A stretch of 55,104 nucleotides of DNA from Mameliella sp. MMSF_3455 (GTDB lineage: Bacteria > Pseudomonadota > Alphaproteobacteria > Rhodobacterales > Rhodobacteraceae), in the NCBI RefSeq assembly GCF_030733205.1, contig NZ_JASHJL010000034.1, positions 1 to 55,104 on the forward strand, given 5' to 3'. Below, one piece after another: positions 46,382 through 55,004 of the stretch. The notes beneath the pieces were generated by a model that was given only the letters and a program-made list of their open reading frames with translations, ran no database searches and was not told where the DNA came from. Both the position numbers and the translations under genes were made by a program. Every line of letters starts with the position of its first letter. Position 1 is the first letter of the stretch.

Positions 46382-47344
46382 TCAGCGAGCGCCGGTGACC
46401 AGAGAGGCTCCTGCCCACTTGGAACAGGATACCAACTCCAGAGCCGCATCGCGGGTCAAGTCAACAACAACGTTGCGGGCCTTGTCGGGCGGAAGCCGTT
46501 TGGAGGAAGCCAGACAGACAGTTCGCTGGATGGGCGGATCGACGATTTCCGCGGCACGGATCGATCCGCCAAGCACCTCATGCGCGATGGCTGCCTTGGA
46601 CACGATCGAATAGCACGAACCTTCCGAGGCGAGTCTGACCAGGACCGACGGTGCGTCTGCCTCGAACCGGAAGTTCAAAGTGATGCCGGCGTCGCTCGAC
46701 CATCGTTCCAGGACGAGCCGCAACCCGTGCGGCGGTCGCGTGCCGACCAACGGCACGTCGGCAAGCTGACGCGCGCCCACCGTCTCGCCCTGAACAAGAG
46801 GTGCGTACGCCGCGCCGATGAGATGCAATCGCTCGGTCAATAGGGCTTCGGACGTGTAATCCTCGGTTTCCTGTACGTTGAACAGCACCGCGATATCCGC
46901 ACGACCCTCGCGCAGGTACTCTGCCAGATCGCCGCTCATGAGCTCGAATATCTGTAGCCGCACTCCCGGATATTTCTGCGCCGCAGCGAGCATCAGCGGC
47001 GGTGCCAGCACCGGACAGACCGACCCGGGCAAGCCCAGCCGGATCTCGCCGGTTATCTCATCGGCGCCGCGGCGATAGCGTCGCTCCGCCCGGTCGACAA
47101 GCGTCAGGATCTGGCGCGCATGGGTGCTGAAATCCCGCCCGTTCGCGGTCGCCGAAACACCGTGCGCGCTGCGGTCCAGCAGCCGTGTTCCCAGCGCGTC
47201 CTCCAACTTTCGCACATGCTGGCTGAGCGCGGGCTGCGCGATGTTGAGCGACTTTGCCGCCTTCGAGAAACTGCCAAGGTCCAGAACGCGCAGGAAGCTT
47301 CGAATATGTTTGTTCTCGATCACGAGGCCATAATGTTTCGGCAT
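46382..47344 (-). CDS. LysR-family regulator divergent from the TTT transporter operon
   Basis: The 320-aa protein begins at the ATG at 47344 (MPKHYGLVIENKHIRS). The 52 upstream in-frame residues are not LysR-like and would cross the operator-like dyad. The helix-turn-helix is LGSFSKAAKSLNIAQPALSQH, of which the core AAKSLNIAQPALS is diagnostic, then LEDALGTRLLDRSAHG. The effector domain (GEIRLGLPGSVCPVLAPPL, REGRADIAVLFN) is of the Nac/TTT-associated kind. It is divergent from tctC with a 95-bp gap and probably controls that operon. Confidence 0.87.
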   Translation of the reverse strand: MPKHYGLVIENKHIRSFLRVLDLGSFSKAAKSLNIAQPALSQHVRKLEDALGTRLLDRSAHGVSATANGRDFSTHARQILTLVDRAERRYRRGADEITGEIRLGLPGSVCPVLAPPLMLAAAQKYPGVRLQIFELMSGDLAEYLREGRADIAVLFNVQETEDYTSEALLTERLHLIGAAYAPLVQGETVGARQLADVPLVGTRPPHGLRLVLERWSSDAGITLNFRFEADAPSVLVRLASEGSCYSIVSKAAIAHEVLGGSIRAAEIVDPPIQRTVCLASSKRLPPDKARNVVVDLTRDAALELVSCSKWAGASLVTGAR

Positions 47345-47366
47345 ACTATAAATATCAATATTGTAT
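47343..47366. promoter_or_regulatory. Imperfect dyad, candidate LysR operator between regulator and TctC genes
   Basis: ATACTATA (47343-47350) and TATTGTAT (47359-47366) form a 7-of-8 inverted repeat around an AT-rich centre, in an otherwise GC-rich region. It begins at the LysR start codon and lies about 75-95 bp upstream of the TctC ATG. Position and symmetry fit autoregulation and control of the divergent transporter operon. Confidence 0.42.
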
Positions 47367-47439
47367 TTCTGTATTACTCTGCAGTCACCTACGATGTGGG
47401 CAAGGCACGTGCTCTGCGTGCGATTTGGGAGGAGCCAAC

Positions 47440-48378
47440 ATGAAACATTCACAGACCCTCGCGTTTGCCGCTGCCATAATGGCGTCTGCCGCACCGGCAT
47501 GGGCCGATTTCCCGGAAAAGCCCGTCAATCTCGTGGTTGGCTTTCGCGCGGGCGGGGGCAGCGACACCGCAGCGCGTATCCTGGCGACCGAGATGGAAGC
47601 CGCGCTGGGACAGAAAATCATCGTCGAAAACCGAGGTGGCGCCGGCGGTGCGGTCGCGACAGAATACGTCCGCGCGCAAGACCCTGACGGCTACACCATC
47701 GGGTTTGCAGTGGCGACGACGTTCTCGTTCACTCCGCTCACCGGCAGCGTCGCCTACACGCCGGAAGACGTGACCTTCATCGCCACGACGCATGGCTATC
47801 GGACCGTGATGGCCGCGCCGGCGGATGCCCCTTTCGACGACTGGGCCGGTATGCTGGACACCGCTAGGGAACGCGGCTGGATCAATTACGCGTCGATCAT
47901 CCCGCTGGACCGCGCGATCATGCAGTATGTCGGCAAGAAGGAAGACATCGCCGTCAACATCGTGCCGACCCGGGGCGGTGCCGGTGCGCGGCAGGCCGTG
48001 CTGGGCGGTCACGTGGACCTGGCGTTCTCAGGCTCGAACGCGCTGCCGATGATGGAAGACGGCGCCCTGAAGATCGTCGCGGCCCTGAACCCGGAGGGGA
48101 TCGAGGAACATCCCGACATTCCGACGCTGGACGGGCTTGGCTATGGCGTCAGCGCTGCCGAGGCCGCCGTGTTCTTCGGACCGGACGACATGGATGCCGA
48201 CGCCTTGGCGATGCTCGAATCCGCGCTGGCGAAAGCCGTGCAATCCGACAGGTTCAAGGACTTCGTGAACAACAAGTTTCGCGGTTTCGAGACCTTCAAG
48301 ACCGGGTCCGAAACCGCCGAGGGCATCACATTGGACGCCGAGGCCTACCGCGACCTGCTCGACTTCATCTCGGAGTAA
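47440..48378 (+). CDS. TTT periplasmic substrate-binding protein (TctC/Bug family)
   Basis: The 312-aa protein has a signal peptide (MKHSQTLAFAAAIMASAAP, then AWADFPEKPV). The Bug fold follows, with the family lead PVNLVVGFRAGGGSDTAARI and QKIIVENRGGAGG. It binds a carboxylate in the periplasm and delivers it to TctAB. A strong ribosome-binding site, GGGAGGAG, precedes the ATG at 47440. Bug proteins bind varied dicarboxylates and tricarboxylates, so ligand identity cannot be read directly. It leads the operon tctC-tctB-tctA-CoA-transferase-lyase. Confidence 0.9.
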   Translation: MKHSQTLAFAAAIMASAAPAWADFPEKPVNLVVGFRAGGGSDTAARILATEMEAALGQKIIVENRGGAGGAVATEYVRAQDPDGYTIGFAVATTFSFTPLTGSVAYTPEDVTFIATTHGYRTVMAAPADAPFDDWAGMLDTARERGWINYASIIPLDRAIMQYVGKKEDIAVNIVPTRGGAGARQAVLGGHVDLAFSGSNALPMMEDGALKIVAALNPEGIEEHPDIPTLDGLGYGVSAAEAAVFFGPDDMDADALAMLESALAKAVQSDRFKDFVNNKFRGFETFKTGSETAEGITLDAEAYRDLLDFISE

Positions 48379-48384
48379 GGCGCG

Positions 48385-48891
48385 ATGTCGCATTTTTCCA
48401 AAGGGCCCGGCGACGCCGCGGGCCCTGCGACCGACCTGATCCTCGGGATCGTGATTGTCCTGTTCAGCCTGTTGCTGCTGTTCTGGATCATCCCGGCACA
48501 GGTGAATGACGCGGGGGCCTTCGGACTTCCGCCCAGCCTTGCCCCCCGCGCGCTGGCCTGGCTCATGGCCGGACTTGGCGCCGTGCTGATTGCCGGGAAC
48601 CTGCAGCACGGTGGGGATGACCCGCTGGCCGGCAAACTGACATGGCAGGATACCGGGCACCTCGCGCTTTGCATCCTTGCGGTCGTGCTGATGCTGATCG
48701 TGATGGGGGTGGTCGGAGACGTGATCGGAAGGCCCTATTCGGGGTTCTGGATCGGCGCTCCCTTGGGATTGATCGCATTCACGCTGATCCACACCCGCGC
48801 CCCGCTTTGGGCCTATGCATTCAATGCACTGGCCGCGCCTGCCGTGATCTATGCCGGGTTCTGGTGGGGCCTGGAACTGCCTTTGCCCTGA
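48385..48891 (+). CDS. TTT small membrane subunit (TctB family)
   Basis: The 168-aa protein has about four hydrophobic helices: ILGIVIVLFSLLLLFWIIP, ALAWLMAGLGAVLIAG, LALCILAVVLMLIVMGVV and an end segment around APAVIYAGFWWGLELPL. Size and layout match TctB, the poorly conserved small permease partner. It starts 6 bp after tctC and ends 13 bp before tctA. Identification rests on topology and the tctC-tctA context rather than on a catalytic motif. Confidence 0.87.
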   Translation: MSHFSKGPGDAAGPATDLILGIVIVLFSLLLLFWIIPAQVNDAGAFGLPPSLAPRALAWLMAGLGAVLIAGNLQHGGDDPLAGKLTWQDTGHLALCILAVVLMLIVMGVVGDVIGRPYSGFWIGAPLGLIAFTLIHTRAPLWAYAFNALAAPAVIYAGFWWGLELPLP

Positions 48892-48904
48892 CAGGAGGCA
48901 TGAC

Positions 48905-50395
48905 ATGGATATCATTTTCGCAGCCATGCTCGACGCGCTGTCGCTGACGACGTTTCTGTCGGTTGTGCTCGGCGTCATGATCGGGATCGTGATCGGCGCG
49001 GTGCCGGGGCTGAATGCCCCCATGGCGATCGCGGTGGCCATCCCGCTGACGTTCACCATGGCTCCGCTCGCGGCGATCGGCATGCTGGTGGGCGTGATGA
49101 AGGGCGGCGGTTTCGGCGGTGCGATCGGGGCCATCCTGCTCAACACGCCGGGTGAGCCGCACTCGGCCGCGACGACCCTCGACGGTCATCCCCTTGCCCG
49201 GGGTGGCAAACCGCGCAAGGCGTTGCAGACGGCGTTATATTCGTCTGTCGCGGGGGACAGTTGCTCGGACCTCGTGCTGATCCTGCTGGCGCCAACGCTT
49301 GCCGTATTCGCCCTTCGGGCCGGACCGGTCGAGCTTGCGGCAATCCTCGTGATCTCGCTTACGCTGATTGCTTCTCTGTCGGGCCGGTCGCTGACCAAGG
49401 GGATTTTTGCCGCGGCCCTTGGCGCTTTCCTGGCCACGGTCGGGGTCGACCCGGAAACCGCCTCGCCGCGCTTTACTTTCGGGCAGGTCGAACTCTTCGA
49501 CGGACTTCCCCTCGCAGCGGTTGCCATTGGCGTTCTCGCGGTGCCCGAAATCATTCTGAGGTTGCAGGAGGGCCGCCGCCACCGCCCCGAGGCCACCAGC
49601 GTCGTCACACCAAGCGAAGGCGATGACCGCCTGCCGTTCCGCGAATTCCTGACCCTGAGACGCACGGTCTTCCGCGGCGCGGGCATCGGCACGGCCATCG
49701 GCGCCCTGCCCGGCCTCGGCACGACGCTCGCCGCTTTCCTGAGCTACGCCGCCACCAAGCGCTTCTCGACAGCGCCCGAGAAACTGGGAACCGGCGCGAC
49801 CGAAGGCATTGCGGCGACCGAAAGCGCGAACTCGGCCGTCTCCGGCGCAAACCTGATCCCCCTTCTGACGCTGGGCATTCCGGGCAACCTCACCGCCGCC
49901 CTTCTGGTCGGCGCCTTCCTGATCCATGGCGTGACGCCGGGCCCCTTGATCTTCCAGCGCGACACGTCGCTGGTCTACGGGCTCTTCGCGGCGATGATCA
50001 TGGCCAATGTCATGGTGCTGATCATCGGCAGCCTCGGGCTGCGCGTCTTTGCGCTGATCGTGAAGGTCCCGCCCTTCGTCATCTATCCGATCGTGCTGCT
50101 GCTCTGCGTTGTGGGCATCTACGTGAGCCAGGGCGGGTTCTTTGCCGTCGGGGTAATGCTGACCTTCGCAGTGCTGGGCTTCTTCATGCTGAAGCTGGAG
50201 ATCTCCATCGTCTGCTTCATCATCGGGCTCGTGCTCGGCCCGATGATCGAACTGTCGATCCGGCAATCCGTGATCCTGCTCAGCCGCAACCCCGCTGCCA
50301 TCTTCGATCATCCCTTCGCGCTGGTCCTGTTTGCCGCATCGCCCTTCGTGGCGTGGCTGTTGATCCGCGACCGAAACCGCCTGTCCGACGGCTAA
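48905..50395 (+). CDS. TTT large membrane subunit (TctA family)
   Basis: The 496-aa protein has the TctA hallmarks. It is largely hydrophobic with 10-12 predicted helices, and carries GAVPGLNAPMAIAVAIPLTF near the N-terminus with the related GALPGLGTTLAAFLSYAATK in the middle (the inverted-repeat halves of the fold). A third signature is SGANLIPLLTLGIPGNLTAA. It forms the sodium- or proton-coupled carboxylate path with TctB. The ATG at 48905 is preceded by AGGAGG; the longer frame upstream overlaps tctB. Confidence 0.93.
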   Translation: MDIIFAAMLDALSLTTFLSVVLGVMIGIVIGAVPGLNAPMAIAVAIPLTFTMAPLAAIGMLVGVMKGGGFGGAIGAILLNTPGEPHSAATTLDGHPLARGGKPRKALQTALYSSVAGDSCSDLVLILLAPTLAVFALRAGPVELAAILVISLTLIASLSGRSLTKGIFAAALGAFLATVGVDPETASPRFTFGQVELFDGLPLAAVAIGVLAVPEIILRLQEGRRHRPEATSVVTPSEGDDRLPFREFLTLRRTVFRGAGIGTAIGALPGLGTTLAAFLSYAATKRFSTAPEKLGTGATEGIAATESANSAVSGANLIPLLTLGIPGNLTAALLVGAFLIHGVTPGPLIFQRDTSLVYGLFAAMIMANVMVLIIGSLGLRVFALIVKVPPFVIYPIVLLLCVVGIYVSQGGFFAVGVMLTFAVLGFFMLKLEISIVCFIIGLVLGPMIELSIRQSVILLSRNPAAIFDHPFALVLFAASPFVAWLLIRDRNRLSDG

Positions 50396-50409
50396 AGGAA
50401 AGGAATTTC

Positions 50410-51609
50410 ATGAAGACCCCTTACGCACCTGATGCCCAAGGCCCGCTCGACGGCCTGCGGGTCGTCGACATGACGCGACTCGCCGCTGGCAACATGATGA
50501 CCCACATGCTGGCCGATTTCGGCGCCGACGTGATCAAGATCGAACGCCCCGGCAAAGGCGATGACCTGCGCCGCTTCGGTGAGGCCGAAAGCTGGTGGAA
50601 GGTCTATGCCCGTTCCAAGCGGAGCATGGAGCTTGATTTTCGCTCGGAAGCGGGGCGGGCCGTGCTCGACAAGCTGATCGCCAGCGCCGACATCCTCTGT
50701 GAGAACTTCGTTCCCGGCACGCTGGAAAAATGGGGGATGGGGCCGGAGGAGCTTTGGCAAGCCAATGAAAACCTGATCATCGTGCGGGTGTCGGGGTGGG
50801 GGCAGACCGGACCGTACAAGGACAAGCCGGGTTTTGGCAGCCTGATTGAAGGCATGTCCGGCTTCGCCGCGATGACGGGCTGGGAAGACAAGCCGCCGCT
50901 TCTCCCGCCGCTCGCCCTGGCCGACATGGTTGCCGGGCTTGCCGGCTTCGGCGGAGTTCTGTCCGCCGTGATTGCCCGCGACAAGGGCCAGACGAAAGGC
51001 CAGGTCGTGGACCTTTCGCTCTTCGAACCGCTGTTCGGCATCCTCGGTCCCTGGGCGGCGGCCTACGAGGCGACAGGCAAGGTGCCGCAGCGTATGGGCA
51101 ACTCCAGCGAAGTCGCGGCCCCGCGCGGCCTCTACCCTACGAAGGACGGCAAATTTATTGCCATGTCGGCCTCCATGCAGTCGATGTGGGAAAAGCTCGC
51201 CGCCGCCATCGGACGGCCCGAGTTGAACGACGATCCACGGTACGCGACCTCGCGCGCGCGGGTCGAGCATGCGGCAGAGCTTGATGCCATCATTGCCGAG
51301 AACATGAAGACCCGGACGCTCGACGAGAACCTCGCCTATTTCGAAGCGCAAGGCGTCACCGTCGGCCCGATCTGCGACATCTCGGACCTTGTCGATCATC
51401 CCTATATCCGTGGCCGCGGCGTGTTGCAGGATTTCGAATACAAGGGCATGGAGCGTCTGCCGATGCACCAGACCTTTCCGCGTCTGAGCGCCACCCCGGG
51501 CGCCGTACGCGCCCCCGCGCCAAGGCTGGGCGAGCACACCGCGGAGATCCTGGCCGAGCTTGGCATCGAAGATCCGGGCAAAGCCTGCTCCGCCAAGGAA
51601 GGCGCGTGA
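50410..51609 (+). CDS. CaiB/BaiF-type (class III) CoA-transferase
   Basis: The 399-aa protein is a class III CoA-transferase. It starts with PLDGLRVVDMTRLAAGN, then HMLADFGADVIKIERPGKGD. The catalytic aspartate is probably Asp172, in LALADMVAGLAG. It transfers CoA between acids, here presumably onto the imported carboxylate, with a donor such as succinyl-CoA or acetyl-CoA. It follows tctA by 14 bp and precedes the lyase, which supports one catabolic operon. The exact acceptor cannot be read from the sequence. Confidence 0.9.
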   Translation: MKTPYAPDAQGPLDGLRVVDMTRLAAGNMMTHMLADFGADVIKIERPGKGDDLRRFGEAESWWKVYARSKRSMELDFRSEAGRAVLDKLIASADILCENFVPGTLEKWGMGPEELWQANENLIIVRVSGWGQTGPYKDKPGFGSLIEGMSGFAAMTGWEDKPPLLPPLALADMVAGLAGFGGVLSAVIARDKGQTKGQVVDLSLFEPLFGILGPWAAAYEATGKVPQRMGNSSEVAAPRGLYPTKDGKFIAMSASMQSMWEKLAAAIGRPELNDDPRYATSRARVEHAAELDAIIAENMKTRTLDENLAYFEAQGVTVGPICDISDLVDHPYIRGRGVLQDFEYKGMERLPMHQTFPRLSATPGAVRAPAPRLGEHTAEILAELGIEDPGKACSAKEGA

Positions 51610-51611
51610 CC

Positions 51612-52466
51612 ATGTGGCGCTCCCTCCTGTTCGTACCGGTTCTGGAAGAGAAGTTCCTCGCCAAGGCCGCGAGCCGCGGCGCCGATGCCATCGTGCTCGA
51701 TCTCGAAGCCAGCGTTGACCCCGCCCGCAAGGACGAGGCGCGGGCCGCGCTGCCGGGCGCGGTCTCGCGTCTGGCGTCGCAAGTCGCTGTGACGGTGCGC
51801 ATCAACGCGCTTTGGGCGCAGGCTTTCCGCGACCTCGAAGCGAGCGTGATCGAAGGCGTCTCGGCGATCCATCTGCCGCTTTGCGAGAGCGCAGCCCAGG
51901 TTCGTGCCGTCTGTGCGATGATCGGCGAGTTGGAACAGGAACGCGGCCTTCCGCAAGGACAAATCCGTCTCGTCACCTTGCTTGAATCGGCCGGCGCGGT
52001 GCTGAATGCGCCGCAGATCGCGACCGCGTCCCCACGGCTTGTCGCCATGACGGTCGGCGTCGAAGACTACGCGACGTCGATGGGCGTCGCCGCCACGCCT
52101 GACGTCCTGAAGCCCGCTGTGCAACAGGTCAACCAGGCCGCGCGGGCGGCCTCGGTCGCCTCACTCTCCATCGCCACGAGCATGTCCGATTTTCGGGATA
52201 TCGATGGCTTACGGGCCGCTGCCACATACGCCCGCGCCATCGGGTCCACCGGTGGCTACGCGGTGCATCCAGCACAGGTGGCGGTTCTCAACGAGGTCTT
52301 TTCGCCCACCGCGGCAGAGCTTGACTGGGCGCGGCGTGTCGTCGAGGCCGCCGAGATCGCCGCGAGGCAGGGTCAAGGCATAACCCAGGTCGACGGCCGG
52401 ATGATCGATTTGCCGCTGGTGTCCCGCGCCCGGTCCATCATCGCGCGCGGACAGGCGTCTGGCTGA
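51612..52466 (+). CDS. CitE-like HpcH/HpaI family lyase (citramalyl-/malyl-CoA lyase type)
   Basis: The 284-aa protein starts MWRSLLFVPV, the usual CitE-like N-terminus. It has AIVLDLEASVDPARKDEAR, the metal-binding Glu in LVTLLESAGAV, and the Asp in AMTVGVEDYATSMG. It ends with GYAVHPAQVAVLNEVFSP. These lyases split beta-hydroxyacyl-CoA such as citramalyl-CoA or malyl-CoA into acetyl-CoA plus pyruvate or glyoxylate. I choose the ATG at 51612 over the GTG at 51606 because AAGGAAGG lies at proper spacing. The gene closes the TTT operon. The hydratase of an itaconate-type pathway is absent. Confidence 0.85.
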   Translation: MWRSLLFVPVLEEKFLAKAASRGADAIVLDLEASVDPARKDEARAALPGAVSRLASQVAVTVRINALWAQAFRDLEASVIEGVSAIHLPLCESAAQVRAVCAMIGELEQERGLPQGQIRLVTLLESAGAVLNAPQIATASPRLVAMTVGVEDYATSMGVAATPDVLKPAVQQVNQAARAASVASLSIATSMSDFRDIDGLRAAATYARAIGSTGGYAVHPAQVAVLNEVFSPTAAELDWARRVVEAAEIAARQGQGITQVDGRMIDLPLVSRARSIIARGQASG

Positions 52467-52916
52467 TCTATCGGACACACAGCACCGAACTGCGCCCGCG
52501 ACCAGCGACATCCAAGACGCCAAACAATCGCAACCACAAGGCTGCACACCTAAGGGGTTCCCCGCTTACACCATGCGAGGTTTCCCAATGCGGATTGATC
52601 GGACACCAACACAGTCCACACGATGTAACCTGTATCCGGAATTTGACCGCTACACTCAGATCCAATGGTGCTGCGAATGGCGATAATCTCTGGCTGTGCC
52701 GCAGCACACTTGGTCAATGGAGGACGACGACCCTGGACCGAAAGGCCACGAGCATCGAAACATCTGTCGACGGACAAGCATCGGTCGATGGGATCAGCTC
52801 TCAAGTCCAACACGGGACGTGGCAGAGGGCGGCTGCCCTGGTAGTTTTTATGCCGATAAGCAGCGAGGCAGGAAATCAATCTTCCGCTTGCGACGCACTC
52901 GTGGCAAAAGGGTGCC
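52467..52916. other. Intergenic region, no supported gene
   Basis: This 450-bp gap separates the lyase from the small secreted protein at 52917. Short frames on both strands lack homology-like features. No T-tailed hairpin follows the lyase. I cannot exclude an old transposon scar here, because base composition is slightly more AT-rich around 52560-52700 than in the flanking genes. Confidence 0.35.
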
Positions 52917-53264
52917 ATGCGAAACAGGGCGGCTCTTGTGGCGATCTTGGCCCTCGGCGTGCTCATGGCATTGTCGAGCGTGATTTCTGCTGCGCGGATG
53001 GCGCCGGATCGCACGACTGTCCAATTCGAGACACACGCCTTGCTTTTTGGAAGCTCGGCTGCCGATTTGTGCGGCACGGAAACTGGTCACGACCATCACT
53101 GTCCGCTCTGCCACGGCCTCCCCGAAGCACCGGTGAGCGCCCACTGCGGCCAGCTTTTCCTGCTCGATCCGCATGATGCTTGGTATCGCCGCGACGATCT
53201 TTACCGGGCCGCACAGGCCCGCAATCTCTGTCATTCACCAAGAGCGCCGCCGGTCCAGGCCTGA
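52917..53264 (+). CDS. Small exported protein with His/Cys-rich motif (DUF2946-like)
   Basis: The 115-aa protein has a hydrophobic N-terminus, RAALVAILALGVLMALS, that is a signal peptide or anchor. The motif HDHHCPLCHGLP follows at about residue 58, with further Cys residues at LCGTE, AHCGQ and NLCHS. Small proteins of this kind occur beside PepSY membrane proteins and are thought to handle metal, probably copper or iron, in the periplasm (family knowledge from memory). AAGGG lies about 6 bp before the ATG. The PepSY gene starts 98 bp downstream in the same direction. Confidence 0.7.
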   Translation: MRNRAALVAILALGVLMALSSVISAARMAPDRTTVQFETHALLFGSSAADLCGTETGHDHHCPLCHGLPEAPVSAHCGQLFLLDPHDAWYRRDDLYRAAQARNLCHSPRAPPVQA

Positions 53265-53362
53265 CCGCCCTGCCCCGACTTAACGGACCCACTCCTCGAC
53301 GAACCTTCGGCCGAGGCGCTTTTCCCATGCCCGGCGTTCTGCCGGCCAATTGGACATTCGAA

Positions 53363-54712
53363 ATGACAGAAAAAACTCCACGCGCTGCTTCCGCAGCGCT
53401 CTATCGCGCCGTTTGGCGCTGGCACTTCATCGCAGGGCTGATGATCCTGCCCTTCGTGCTGATCCTCGCAGTCACCGGCGGCATCTATCTCTTCAAGGAC
53501 GAGATCAACGACGTCGCCTATTCCAAGCTGCGCTTCGTCGAACCAGCTTCCTCGCAACTTGCCCCGTCGACCCTCGTTGCCGCGGCTCTTGGCGCCCATC
53601 CCGGCTCGCTGACGGCCTACACCCCGCCCGCTGCCGAAACCCGCACCGCCGAGATCGACATCTTGGGCAAAGACGGTCTCAAGGACACGGTGTTCGTGAA
53701 CCCCTACACCGGCGACGTGCTGGGAACGCTCTGGGATAGCGGCCCGGCCGGCAGCCCCGCGATGTACGTGGTGCGCAAGCTGCACTCGCTGGAATATGTC
53801 GGCTGGATCGGCAACCGCCTGATCGAGATGGCCGCAGGCTGGATGGTGCTGCTGGTTGCTAGCGGCGTCTACCTGTGGTGGCCCCGGGGCAAAGGCCTCG
53901 GCACCACGACCATCAAGGCTCGGCGCGGGCGCCCCTGGTGGCGTGACCTTCACGCGGTCACCGGGATCTACACCGGACTTTTCATCGTCTTCCTCGCGCT
54001 GACCGGTCTGCCCTGGTCGGCCGTCTGGGGCGGAAAATTCTATGATACCGCCAATGCGCTCGGTCTTGGCATGCCAGAAGGCTACTGGTCCGACCTGCCG
54101 GCATCGACACAGCCCTTGTCCGAGGCCACCGATCGGGCGCCCTGGATCATCGAAAAGCAGCCGGTGCCGCTTTCCGGTGCCGCACAAGGCGTGCCGCAGA
54201 CGCTCGACCAGATTGTCGCAACAGTAGAAGAGATGGGCATCGTGCCGGGCTATTCGGTTTCGATGCCGAAGGGGCCCGAGGGTGTATTCACGGCGTCGAT
54301 CTATCCGGACGATATCACCTACGAGCGAGTGATCCACTTGGACCAGTACAGCGGCGCCGTGCTCTACGACGCGGGTTTGGCAGATCTCGGGACACTCGGT
54401 CGCTGGGCCGAGTGGGGCATCTCGGTCCACATGGGACAGGAATGGGGGCTGGCAAACCAGATCGGGCTGCTGCTCGCCTGCCTCGCCATGGTCGGGCTCT
54501 GCGTCTCGGCTGCCGCCATGTGGTGGAAGCGCCGGCCATCCGGGGCACTCGGTGTGCCGACGGTGCCGGCCGACTGGCGTATTCCCCGCACCCTGCTTGT
54601 GATGGCCGTGGCAGCAGGCCTGTTCTTTCCGCTGGTTGGCCTTTCGATGCTGGTACTGGCTGCGGTCGAGGTGGCGGTCCATTTGAAAGGACGGGAAAAG
54701 AGACTGGCTTGA
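53363..54712 (+). CDS. PepSY-associated membrane protein (PiuB/iron-uptake type)
   Basis: The 449-aa protein has at least four membrane segments in the PepSY_TM arrangement. They are HFIAGLMILPFVLILAVTGG (about 30), MAAGWMVLLVASGVYLWWP (about 160), YTGLFIVFLALTGLPW and a C-terminal pair (LLLACLAMVGLCVSAAAMWW, LLVMAVAAGLFFPLVGL). PepSY-like periplasmic domains lie between them (YTGDVLGTLWD, GAVLYDAG). The conserved histidines in RWHFIAG, KLHSLEY, DLHAVTG and SVHMGQE could bind haem or metal. I choose the ATG at 53363 (MTEKTPRAAS) because the upstream frame is not conserved-looking. Such proteins often assist siderophore-iron reduction. Confidence 0.85.
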   Translation: MTEKTPRAASAALYRAVWRWHFIAGLMILPFVLILAVTGGIYLFKDEINDVAYSKLRFVEPASSQLAPSTLVAAALGAHPGSLTAYTPPAAETRTAEIDILGKDGLKDTVFVNPYTGDVLGTLWDSGPAGSPAMYVVRKLHSLEYVGWIGNRLIEMAAGWMVLLVASGVYLWWPRGKGLGTTTIKARRGRPWWRDLHAVTGIYTGLFIVFLALTGLPWSAVWGGKFYDTANALGLGMPEGYWSDLPASTQPLSEATDRAPWIIEKQPVPLSGAAQGVPQTLDQIVATVEEMGIVPGYSVSMPKGPEGVFTASIYPDDITYERVIHLDQYSGAVLYDAGLADLGTLGRWAEWGISVHMGQEWGLANQIGLLLACLAMVGLCVSAAAMWWKRRPSGALGVPTVPADWRIPRTLLVMAVAAGLFFPLVGLSMLVLAAVEVAVHLKGREKRLA

Positions 54713-54719
54713 TCACGCG

Positions 54720-54745
54720 CAGGCGCTCGCGACTGCGGGCGCCTG
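54720..54745 (+). terminator. Possible terminator hairpin after the PepSY gene
   Basis: A perfect 7-bp stem, CAGGCGC (54720-54726) and GCGCCTG (54739-54745), lies 8 bp after the PepSY stop. The loop is 12 bases and only two T residues follow. It may be a weak or Rho-assisted terminator. The rest of the 392-bp 3' end of the window holds no recognised gene. Confidence 0.35.
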
Positions 54746-55004
54746 TTCAACCGCGGCCCGACGCTTGCAGTCCCAACCGGTTTGTTGCCCTCTCGGATTT
54801 GTTTCACCGGACTTCGATCTGTCTCGCACCGCTTCGGCTGATATTCCGGGGGACTCGCAACCGCGGCGGGTACTCTCTTTTCACCCGCGAAGGCCTTTGA
54901 CCTGCCGGAACATGAGGCAGGGCGATCCCCGCAAGATCACCCGTTTGGTGCATGAGGACGCGCGGCAAGTCGTTCCGGACACGGCCAAGACCTCCAACTT
55001 GTGA

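Noticed and set aside
46900-47500. Upstream extension of the LysR gene to 47500
   Set aside because: The extra 52 residues are not LysR-like and overlap the AT-rich dyad and intergenic region; the start at 47344 fits the family.
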